From: an uncultured Mucilaginibacter sp.
Lineage (GTDB): Bacteria > Bacteroidota > Bacteroidia > Sphingobacteriales > Sphingobacteriaceae
Assembly: GCF_946481715.1 (NCBI RefSeq)
Contig: NZ_CAMLOV010000033.1
Location: 1-40,200, forward strand
Direction: 5' to 3'
Length of the DNA stretch: 40,200 nucleotides
Below the pieces are notes generated by a model. The model was not told the origin of the DNA, did no database searches, and was given only the letters and a program-made list of their open reading frames with translations. The position numbers were made by a program, and so were the translations under genes. Positions 27,385 through 34,081 of the stretch are shown one piece after another. Positions within the stretch are counted from its first letter, which is position 1, and each line of letters opens with the position of its first letter.

Positions 27385-28269
27385 TTATAGATCGGTAATA
27401 ATAACCCTTGTTTTTCCACCTGTTTTTTCGCCTTTTGGATAAAGAAGAACAAAGGCATTGTAAGTATTGTCGAAGAAATCGTAGTAAAAATCAAGGGTAT
27501 CCTCCTCAATAGATATAAGGACCTCCCCAGTGATTTTCATTCGACGGCCACAAGTATAGTCTTGAACAAATGCCCAATCTGACGTAAATTCTTCCGGCCA
27601 CGAAATCTCGCCAAATTCTTTGATAAATCGATTCGACGCAAAATAGTTCCTTATCTCACATTTGGCAGTCTTACCAAATCCCGTTAAGTCTTTTAACACC
27701 AATAATGCACAACGGTTTTTTGAATGTTCAACGTACCGTCGTAAAGAGGCATGATTTGAGCCGCCAAACATTTTTGCAAGTGCCATGCCGCTTTTTAATC
27801 CGAACTGTAACTTTGTCGTTTCATCCTCAAAGCGGTCGAGTTGAAATAAAGTGGCCGAAGCGAATAAGTTCGCTTCAGCTTCAAATTGTTCCCTATAGTC
27901 TAAGCTTAAAGTATGGTCATCATCCAAAAAAGAAGATGTAGCATTTTGCCAAGGTAAAACACCGTGCCCAACTTCATGCAGTTTTACGAAGTTCTTTTTT
28001 TGGTCATTTTGCGTTAAATCGAGGTAGATCGTTTTTTCTTTTCTATCGAAGACGCCTCTGACTTTAGCCAAAGCACGTAACAATGAATCTGTAACCTTTG
28101 ATGCGTAACCATGATGTATTTGGGATACATCGACGGTTTTGTTTACTATAAGATCCGAGTAGTTTACAATAGTATCAACAGGAGTAGGATATTTACCCCA
28201 ACTTTTGCTGGATCTAAGTATATCATAAGCAATACTTTCAATTTCCTTCCTTGTGTGCAATTCAACCAT
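27385..28269 (-). CDS. ImmA/IrrE family metallopeptidase
   Basis: The 294-aa protein has the ImmA/IrrE (COG2856) zinc site HEVGH at 98-102 (KLHEVGHGVLPW), with a following glutamate in EQFEAEANLFASATLF (E130 or E132) as third ligand. Members cleave a partner XRE repressor to release gene expression, as shown for ImmA-ImmR of ICEBs1 and IrrE-DdrO of Deinococcus. Its start overlaps the end of the XRE gene by 8 nt, exactly this pairing. A C-terminal region (about 190-294) is family-variable and may sense the inducing signal. The probable function is induction of the island genes after stress or infection, by analogy. Confidence 0.9.
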   Translation of the reverse strand: MVELHTRKEIESIAYDILRSSKSWGKYPTPVDTIVNYSDLIVNKTVDVSQIHHGYASKVTDSLLRALAKVRGVFDRKEKTIYLDLTQNDQKKNFVKLHEVGHGVLPWQNATSSFLDDDHTLSLDYREQFEAEANLFASATLFQLDRFEDETTKLQFGLKSGMALAKMFGGSNHASLRRYVEHSKNRCALLVLKDLTGFGKTAKCEIRNYFASNRFIKEFGEISWPEEFTSDWAFVQDYTCGRRMKITGEVLISIEEDTLDFYYDFFDNTYNAFVLLYPKGEKTGGKTRVIITDL

Positions 28270-28609
28270 TGCGCTTTTCGTGCCTTAAAAATTTTAAATA
28301 CTTCATCAAGGCTTCTTCTTCATCTCGACTTAGCTGCTGCGCCGACAGAGCGATGGAATTTAGCATTCTTGTTTTGGGAGTATCTGACTCCTCTATAATG
28401 CCTGCCGCAGCTAATAATACTTTTAATTCAATATTATAAACCGTTGCCAGTTTATGTAAAACATTCGCGGAAGGCTTTTTGATCTTTTCATTTTCGAGTT
28501 GGCTGATATAAGCGTTCGATATCCCTGTTGCTTCTTCCACTTGTTTTAGCGTAAAAAAAGCCTGTTCTCGAGCTTCTTTAAGCGTTTTTCCCAGTGTTTT
28601 CATTGCCAT
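28262..28609 (-). CDS. XRE-family transcriptional repressor
   Basis: The 115-aa protein has a Cro/C1-type helix-turn-helix at about 10-62, with recognition helix region TGISNAYISQLENEKIKKPS. The C-terminal 50 residues are helical and probably serve dimerisation and cleavage by the adjacent ImmA-like peptidase. It is the first gene of a two-gene unit, driven by a well-matched promoter ending about 12 nt before the ATG. It is divergent from the ubiquitin-like operon, so it could repress both directions. Confidence 0.92.
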   Translation of the reverse strand: MAMKTLGKTLKEAREQAFFTLKQVEEATGISNAYISQLENEKIKKPSANVLHKLATVYNIELKVLLAAAGIIEESDTPKTRMLNSIALSAQQLSRDEEEALMKYLKFLRHEKRNG

Positions 28610-28620
28610 AATTTGTATTG

Positions 28621-28651
28621 CAAAGGTAGCAACTATTTCTCAATCTAACAA
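28621..28651 (-). promoter_or_regulatory. Promoter of the XRE-ImmA unit
   Basis: On the minus strand TTG (28651-28649), a 20-nt spacer and TACCTTTG (28628-28621) match TTG-N19-21-TAnnTTTG perfectly. The ATG at 28609 is about 12 nt downstream, so the mRNA should be leaderless or nearly so. Confidence 0.75.
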
Positions 28652-28700
28652 GGCGCACTATTTATTATCTTTCTAAATTAAGACAATCTATATTTTCTAC

Positions 28701-28731
28701 TTGATAGAATTAGATTTACTAAGTATGTTTG
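28701..28731 (+). promoter_or_regulatory. Promoter of the ubiquitin-like operon
   Basis: TTG (28701-28703), a 20-nt spacer and TATGTTTG (28724-28731) match the Bacteroidota consensus perfectly. The predicted start near 28738 gives a leader of about 255 nt before the ATG at 28993. Together with the promoter at 28621-28651 it forms a divergent pair with about 49 bp between the -33 elements. Confidence 0.7.
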
Positions 28732-28737
28732 TTGCGT

Positions 28738-28992
28738 CGATGTTTAGAAACGTAAATTTTTAATAAAGAAAGGATATTAAATGAGTGGATAGAATATAAA
28801 AAAAGTCCGATCACCGACAGGGGGTGATCGAACTAACCAGAGGGCAAAGTTTGGCGACTTCTCGAGAAAACTCTCGACTGCACCTCGAAAGCTATAACAA
28901 AATAATGGAATTCAATGAATTTCTGCAATAGTTGTAGCTACTCTGTTTAAGACCTATGGTCAAATTGTTTTTTAACTATTAAAGAAATATAA
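28738..28992 (+). promoter_or_regulatory. Long structured 5' leader of the ubiquitin-like operon
   Basis: The predicted leader holds, in order, a minimal reading frame ATG-AGT-GGA-TAG (28781-28792) after an AAGAAAGGA purine run, then a hairpin CGATCACC/GGTGATCG (28808-28815 with 28823-28830). A second hairpin TCGAGA/TCTCGA follows (28862-28867 with 28872-28877). CTCGA occurs at 28861, 28873 and 28884, about one helical turn apart. It carries no protein gene of useful size. Attenuation, RNA-based control or XRE operators are all possible. Confidence 0.5.
28808..28830 (+). other. Hairpin in the leader
   Basis: An 8-bp perfect stem CGATCACC/GGTGATCG with a 7-nt loop GACAGGG. It follows an A-run and has no T-run after it, so it is not a standard terminator on the plus strand. 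Confidence 0.7.
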
Positions 28993-29679
28993 ATGAACCC
29001 TTTAAAAAACGCCCCGGAACAAAAAGAAAAATTAGAATTCCGGATAGAAGAAAAAACTTATTTATCTGACCAGCAATTTCTACTTGGTCATGAGCTGAAA
29101 TCCTTGGCAGGAATTCCGTTAGATGTAAAACTGTTTATGCAAAACCGCCAGCCTTGGGTTGACAACCTGATTGAAAACAATGAGGAAGTTGACCTTGCTC
29201 GCCACGGCATAGAATACTTTTTTGTTGAAAAGAACTTTGAGTTAACTGTTAACGGAACATTGTTTCATTGGCATCAACGCTATATTACCGGCGCGCAATT
29301 ACGAAAATTGGCAAAACTTAGCGATGATACGGAGGTGTTTTTAAAAACGGTTAATAACCATATAGACCGGGTTATCGAAGATGATGATAAGGTTGATTTG
29401 ATGGAACCTGGAATCGAGCACTTCTTTACACAGGTTATAAGCAAGACCGTCACATTGATAGTAAGTGGGGTGCCCAAAATCTGGAACAAGAAAAAAATAT
29501 CGTTTCGAGAGGTCGTAATACTTGCTTACGGGTCTTATGATGACCGTCCATCTATGGTTTATACCGTAGCTTATGAAGATGGTCCAAAGCAAAACCCGGA
29601 AGGTTCTATGGTTAAAGCAACAGAGGTGTTTACTAAAGACAGGATGATTTTCCATGCAACAGCAACTGATAAATCATAG
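28993..29679 (+). CDS. Multiubiquitin-domain protein (three fused ubiquitin-like domains)
   Basis: The 228-aa protein consists of three ubiquitin-like beta-grasp domains in tandem: about 14-78, 81-147 and 150-223. The first two end with the same kind of segment, HGIEYFFVEKN and PGIEHFFTQ, and each opens with a strand such as FELTVNGTLFHW or VTLIVSGVPKIW. The third carries an insertion after the second strand and ends MIFHATATDKS. There is no C-terminal di-glycine, so if the end is conjugated the chemistry or processing differs from eukaryotic ubiquitin. It leads a four-gene operon with E2-, E1- and DUF6527-like proteins, overlapping the E2 gene by 26 nt. Related operons are known from comparative genomics and are linked to bacterial ubiquitin-like conjugation. 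Confidence 0.88.
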   Translation: MNPLKNAPEQKEKLEFRIEEKTYLSDQQFLLGHELKSLAGIPLDVKLFMQNRQPWVDNLIENNEEVDLARHGIEYFFVEKNFELTVNGTLFHWHQRYITGAQLRKLAKLSDDTEVFLKTVNNHIDRVIEDDDKVDLMEPGIEHFFTQVISKTVTLIVSGVPKIWNKKKISFREVVILAYGSYDDRPSMVYTVAYEDGPKQNPEGSMVKATEVFTKDRMIFHATATDKS

Positions 29680-30100
29680 TCCTGACTTATCCAAACTCAG
29701 GAATGAAGGGTTTGACATTACGATTGATGGCGGGTACTTAATTACCCGCCACATACCGTATGTGACGAGCGACAAGGTTGTTCAATATGGAACTCTGGTT
29801 TGTATTTTAACATTATCTACACCTACAAGAACTGGTGCCCCCCCAGACCACACGATATATTTCTGCGGAACAACCCCGTGTGATTTTAACGGGGTTGCAT
29901 TAAGCAGTGTAATTAACAACAGTTCAAAACAACGGTTAACAAATGAACTGACTGTGGATCATTACTTTTCCAGTAAACCAAGGAATGGTAATTACCCAGA
30001 CTATTATGAAAAAGTAGCTACTTACGCAAAAATTTTGGGATCACAAGCGCAGGTCTTGAATTCTGCAGCTACCTGGAAGCCGATTAAAAATTTAGTCTAA
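29654..30100 (+). CDS. Prokaryotic E2-fold protein (family-E E2-like)
   Basis: The 148-aa protein has the compact E2-like fold pattern of the prokaryotic family-E group: PPDHTIYFCGTTPCDFNG (63-80) in the active-site region, and VDHYFSSKPRNGNYPDYYEKV (101-121) with a Y-P-D-Y-Y run. E2 enzymes accept an activated ubiquitin-like protein from E1. There is no clear HPN motif followed by the usual catalytic cysteine. Cysteines are C50, C71 and C76, and serines S106/S107 lie beside H103. Either a displaced cysteine or a serine could carry the modifier. The start lies inside the end of the ubiquitin-like gene and the stop overlaps the E1 start by 1 nt. Confidence 0.82.
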   Translation: MQQQLINHSPDLSKLRNEGFDITIDGGYLITRHIPYVTSDKVVQYGTLVCILTLSTPTRTGAPPDHTIYFCGTTPCDFNGVALSSVINNSSKQRLTNELTVDHYFSSKPRNGNYPDYYEKVATYAKILGSQAQVLNSAATWKPIKNLV

Positions 30101-30834
30101 TGAAAAACGTATTTAAATATCCAGACACTAACTCATCCCGTGCTAAAATTGAGGTGTTGAATGAAAAATTTTCGGGTATGAAAATCGCCATTATAGGCCT
30201 TGGTGGAACCGGTGCTTATACTTTGGATTTGGTTTCTAAAACGCCTGTGGCTGAAATACATATTTATGATGGCGATATATTTCAACTTCATAATGCATTT
30301 CGTGCTCCAGGAGCAACTCCCGAGTTAAAGTTTGAAAATGAGCAAGAACTATTGAAGGTTCAGTATTATCATTCGATTTATAGCGAAATGCATTCATGTA
30401 TAGTTCCGCACGCTGAGTATATCACAAAGGAGAGCATAAATAAACTTTGCGATTTTGATTTCGTCTTCATCAGTGTTGATAAAAATTCTGTTCGTCATTT
30501 TATCACAAATGCACTTGCTGATATGAAAGTCGAGTTTATTGACGTTGGCTTGGGCATCAACGCGCTCGAAGATTCTCTTATGGGAACAATAAGGGTAACG
30601 AAAGGGTCACAACGTAAAATCGATCATTTGCCTTACAGGATTGGTAAGGAAGAACAAGGCGAAAATGAATATGCGACTAATATACAAATTGCTGATCTCA
30701 ATTGCTTTAATGCGGCATTGGCAGTAATCACTTGGAAAAAACATGTCGGCTTTTATCAAGACCTTAAAAACGGGCACAATCTGTTGTATTTCATTAACAC
30801 AAGTAAACTCTTAAACGAAGATTATGAAAGTTGA
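30100..30834 (+). CDS. ThiF/E1-like adenylyltransferase
   Basis: The 244-aa protein is an E1-superfamily Rossmann enzyme that should adenylate the C-terminus of the ubiquitin-like protein. It shows the nucleotide-binding loop GLGGTG (33-38), the acidic D57/D59 in IYDGDIF, N65 and R68 in LHNAFRA, and D127 in ISVDKNS. The segment IADLNCFNAALAVITWKK (198-215) is diagnostic for the ThiF proteins of these operons. The CxxC zinc pairs of MoeB/ThiF are absent, and the only cysteines are C100, C117 and C202, none in an obvious catalytic loop. It is probably single-domain and dimeric. Coupling to both neighbours by overlap (1 nt and 11 nt) implies a complex made in fixed ratio. Confidence 0.9.
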   Translation: MKNVFKYPDTNSSRAKIEVLNEKFSGMKIAIIGLGGTGAYTLDLVSKTPVAEIHIYDGDIFQLHNAFRAPGATPELKFENEQELLKVQYYHSIYSEMHSCIVPHAEYITKESINKLCDFDFVFISVDKNSVRHFITNALADMKVEFIDVGLGINALEDSLMGTIRVTKGSQRKIDHLPYRIGKEEQGENEYATNIQIADLNCFNAALAVITWKKHVGFYQDLKNGHNLLYFINTSKLLNEDYES

Positions 30835-31258
30835 ATTTGTGGAGTTTATACCGGAAATTCTCGCCGAGCAGACGCTATATATTTCAATGAAATATAAAAG
30901 TGTCCGACACAAATGCGCTTGTGGTTGCGGGGAAATCGTGATAACTCCTATCACGCCCACCGATTGGCAACTAAAATACGATGGCGCAGGTGTGACTTTA
31001 AGACCATCAATAGGTAACTGGAACTTTGCTTGCCAGTCTCATTATTGGATTGTTGGCAGTGAGGTACGCTGGTGTGGACGATGGGATCAAAAACAAATAG
31101 AAAAAGGGCGTGAAGCCGATGTTGAACGAAAAAGTCAATATTTTAAAAATAGAAGCAACAAATCGGGGAAAAGTGACCGGCATAAATTATTAGCAATATT
31201 TATAAAACTTTTTATTGAAATGAAACATAGCTTGTTTAAATCGACTACCGCAAACTAA
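30824..31258 (+). CDS. DUF6527-like zinc-binding protein of the ubiquitin-like operon
   Basis: The 144-aa protein has a zinc-ligand cluster HKCACGCGE (C31, C33, C35) and a second half-site FACQSHYWIVG (C70, H73), then C84 in VRWCGRW. This is the pattern of DUF6527 proteins found as the last gene in bacterial E1/E2/ubiquitin-like operons. The role is not established from sequence: a ligase-like adaptor or a protease that removes or matures the modifier are both possible. The C-terminal 50 residues are lysine-rich and low in complexity, suggesting nucleic-acid or protein contact. It overlaps the E1 gene by 11 nt. Confidence 0.82.
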   Translation: MKVEFVEFIPEILAEQTLYISMKYKSVRHKCACGCGEIVITPITPTDWQLKYDGAGVTLRPSIGNWNFACQSHYWIVGSEVRWCGRWDQKQIEKGREADVERKSQYFKNRSNKSGKSDRHKLLAIFIKLFIEMKHSLFKSTTAN

Positions 31259-31434
31259 TCGGTTTATTCCAAACCTTTGCGATTATAAATCAGTCCATAT
31301 ATTGTTGATGATTTTATAGTTACGTTTATGCCTATTCGGATATGATGCCAAACCGTATAAATAATTATCAACCCAATAATAACTTAATATGTTTATCTTG
31401 CAACAATAATCTTGATAAAATCTAAACCTTTAGT
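31259..31434. other. AT-rich gap between the ubiquitin-like operon and the ParA-like gene
   Basis: No gene or clear hairpin is visible. TATGTTTA at about 31389 resembles a -7 element but lacks a -33 partner, so a promoter for the ParA-like gene is not established. Confidence 0.3.
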
Positions 31435-32505
31435 ATGAGTATAATAAATAGATATGGAATTTGGAACAATAAAGGCGGTGTAGGTAAAAGTACCATAACT
31501 TTCCATTTAGCCACCCGATATGCGGAACTCAATCCAGATAAAAATGTTTTAGTCATAGATTTATGTCCACAAGCGAATTCAAGTATGATGTTACTGGGTG
31601 GAGGAACAGCTGGTGAGACAAATGTCATTAACCTTTGTACAGCAACCACTCCTCAAACCGTAGTAGGTTATTTAAGTTCTGTGATTGCTGGTGGTCCAGG
31701 TGGGGCTTTACCAAACCCAGATTCGTTTACTGTACAAGTCAATAGTCAGAACTCAAATCTTACTGAAAATCTTTATTTGTTATGTGGTGACGGAAACTTA
31801 GAGCCAATTTCTCCCGCAATAATTAACGCGGCTAATGCGCCAGCCCTGATACCATCGATTCAGCCATGGGTTTGGATTCACAACATTTTCCGAGCCTTTG
31901 CAGATGATTTTGCTCGCATACATGATGATAAAGATTTGATGATTTTCATTGATACGAATCCTGCTTTCGGAATCTACACTGAGTTAGCAATAACCGCAAG
32001 TGACAAATTATTATGCCCAATAAATGCTGATGATTCGTCTCGTACAGCCTCAAATGCAATGGCAATATTACTTCATGGAACTACCCCCCCGCACCCGATT
32101 TACGGTGCTTGGACGTTTGCCACAAAAGCAAGTCAGTTTAATTCAAATGTGCCTAAAATTCATTTACTTATTGGTAATCGCCTAACGCAATTCGATGGTG
32201 CTGCAACCGCCTTTAATGCTTTATCTGATGCATCTGCAGAAACTCTTTATAATATTTACAGATCAAACCCTGGATATTTTACGACGCCATCTAACCATAT
32301 TAACAATATTCATGATTTTAAAGATAATTATTCTGCATTATTAAGGGACTTTAATACCGCGGGGGTTGTAACATCTCATTTAGGCAGTCGACTTAGTTTA
32401 ATGAGGGCTAATTATTATTATGTTCATGGTCAAAGGGTGCAATTAAATAGAGAAAGAATAGCAGAGTGCTTAGACGCTGTAGATGCGATAATTAATAGGA
32501 TTTAA
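31435..32505 (+). CDS. Orphan ParA/MinD-family ATPase
   Basis: The 356-aa protein has the deviant Walker A motif KGGVGKST (13-20), a switch segment VLVIDLCPQANSS with D42, and a Walker B-like IFIDTNPAFG with D173. It therefore belongs to the ParA/MinD/Soj class of ATPases that move on DNA or membranes. ParA proteins normally pair with a ParB or other partner, but no partner gene or obvious centromere-like repeat array lies next to it. The insert between the switch and Walker B regions (about 55-135, Gly/Asn-rich) is longer than in plasmid ParA. It may belong to the island's system or be a leftover plasmid/ICE gene. A weak A/T-rich hairpin lies about 200 nt beyond its stop. Confidence 0.9.
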   Translation: MSIINRYGIWNNKGGVGKSTITFHLATRYAELNPDKNVLVIDLCPQANSSMMLLGGGTAGETNVINLCTATTPQTVVGYLSSVIAGGPGGALPNPDSFTVQVNSQNSNLTENLYLLCGDGNLEPISPAIINAANAPALIPSIQPWVWIHNIFRAFADDFARIHDDKDLMIFIDTNPAFGIYTELAITASDKLLCPINADDSSRTASNAMAILLHGTTPPHPIYGAWTFATKASQFNSNVPKIHLLIGNRLTQFDGAATAFNALSDASAETLYNIYRSNPGYFTTPSNHINNIHDFKDNYSALLRDFNTAGVVTSHLGSRLSLMRANYYYVHGQRVQLNRERIAECLDAVDAIINRI

Positions 32506-32860
32506 TAGCGGAGAAATATATCAAAAAGGAGCAGCAAAGTTTAACTGTCTTCGGGCAACCAATAGGTCAAATTCAAATAAAGCATAGTAAAACTGAAACA
32601 CTTATTCTGATGACGAATAGAGCTAAAACCTTGCAATGCTACCTATCATTATTATCCCCCCTACGGGCTACTGAAAATTAAACCCACCTTAGAGATAAAC
32701 TGCCCCAAAAAAGTGTCTGACTTTTTTTGTCGGCAATCAAATGATTTGAGGCTTCTTGCATTCGTGCCCTGGAAGCTTACACACTGTGTCCATCAATAAA
32801 AACATTTTCCGTATTTTGCGCTTCTTCTGGCTTACGGGCGTCCCGCTGCCGATTTAAAAA
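32506..32860. other. Right boundary of the island: 355-nt gap without a clear gene
   Basis: A frame from 32499 to 32681 without a good start encodes about 60 residues I cannot assign (ending LLSPLRATEN); it may be a gene remnant. A hairpin AAAAAAGT/ACTTTTTT (32707-32714 with 32720-32727) resembles a weak terminator. Base composition becomes G/C-richer from about 32750. The ATG of the kinase follows a GC-rich stretch. Confidence 0.4.
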
Positions 32861-34081
32861 ATGAACCCATACCAACAAAAACGTTACTGGAAATATTCGC
32901 TGCTTGCCTTTGCCGTTGTTATTGCCAGCGGTTCGTTGCTTTATACCAGCTACCTGGTAAAAAACATTGCCAAATCTGAACGTACCCGTGCGCAGGTATG
33001 GGCGCTAAGCATGCGGCAGATGCTGGCATCAGACGATAACGATTTTTTAAACTATGTTTTGGCGGTTAGGGATAGTTCGGTAGTGCCATCGCTGGTGGTT
33101 AATTCCAAAGGTGAGTTTCAGCTTACCCGCGGGCTGGATACCACCAAAACCTTTATTAAGCTGGATGCAGCAGAACTTAAGGCCAAACACCAAAAGTACG
33201 ACCCGGAGTATTTTAGAGATGAGCTGGAATACATGAAAAGCCAGCACGACCCTATCAAGCTAACTGTTTTAAATGAGCAATGGCTGGTTTATTATAAAGA
33301 TTCGCCCCTGCTTACGCAGTTAAAAATATTCCCTTATATACAGCTATCGGTAATCGCCATATTTTTAATGGTAGCCTACACTGCGTTCAGTTCTTCCCGA
33401 AAATCGGAACAAAACCAGGTTTGGGTGGGCTTGGCCAAAGAGACCGCACACCAGTTGGGTACGCCGATATCATCGCTGATGGCCTGGATAGAACTGATAA
33501 AAGATAAGTTTAATGCCGAGGACGACCCCTTGCTGGCCGAGATGGAGAACGACGTAAAACGGCTGGAGATAGTGGCCGACCGGTTCTCTAAAATAGGCTC
33601 TAAACCAAAGCTGGAAACCAATTCGGTATACGAGGTGGTGAAAGATTTTGTAGATTATTTTAAAGTACGGGTAAGCGATAAAATAAGCTTTGAGCTAACC
33701 GGTAACAGGCGCTTGCAGGCCGGTTTAAATATTCCCCTGTTTGATTGGGTGCTGGAGAATTTGTTGAAGAATGCTGTAAACGCCATAGACGGAACCGGCA
33801 GCATTAAGGTAACTATTAGTGGCAGCCGCGCCAAAAAACAGGTGTATATTGATGTGGCGGATACCGGTAAAGGGATTCCCCGTTCTAAATTCGAAACGGT
33901 TTTCCAGCCGGGGTACACCACGCGTAAACGCGGTTGGGGGCTGGGCTTATCGCTCACCAAGCGTATGATACAGAACTACCACAACGGGCAAATTTTTGTG
34001 CGCGAATCTGAAGTGGGGAAGGGAACAACATTTAGGATAGTATTAAAAAGTTTAACAGATGATACCAAGGCCACAACCTAA
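32861..34081 (+). CDS. Two-TM sensor histidine kinase (PorY-like candidate)
   Basis: The 406-aa protein has membrane helices at about 12-33 and 156-176, enclosing a small periplasmic sensor of about 120 residues. It then has an H-box ETAHQLGTPISSLMAWIEL with H197, an N-box ENLLKNAVNAID (N304), G1 DTGKGIP and G2 RGWGLGLSLTKR. It lacks a HAMP domain. The LAKETAHQLGTP H-box with two TMs resembles PorY, the kinase that partners PorX, and porX is in this window at 4759. PorX and PorY are usually unlinked, so this pairing is a suggestion. The DinB gene overlaps its 3' end by 23 nt. Confidence 0.92.
   Translation: MNPYQQKRYWKYSLLAFAVVIASGSLLYTSYLVKNIAKSERTRAQVWALSMRQMLASDDNDFLNYVLAVRDSSVVPSLVVNSKGEFQLTRGLDTTKTFIKLDAAELKAKHQKYDPEYFRDELEYMKSQHDPIKLTVLNEQWLVYYKDSPLLTQLKIFPYIQLSVIAIFLMVAYTAFSSSRKSEQNQVWVGLAKETAHQLGTPISSLMAWIELIKDKFNAEDDPLLAEMENDVKRLEIVADRFSKIGSKPKLETNSVYEVVKDFVDYFKVRVSDKISFELTGNRRLQAGLNIPLFDWVLENLLKNAVNAIDGTGSIKVTISGSRAKKQVYIDVADTGKGIPRSKFETVFQPGYTTRKRGWGLGLSLTKRMIQNYHNGQIFVRESEVGKGTTFRIVLKSLTDDTKATT

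Noticed and set aside
32499..32681. Possible gene of about 60 codons after the ParA-like gene
   Set aside because: There is no good start and no family I recognise; reported only as a possible remnant in the boundary region.
32701..32735. Insertion-sequence end
   Set aside because: The AAAAAAGTGTCTGACTTTTTT segment looked like an IS terminus, but no matching partner end or transposase is present.
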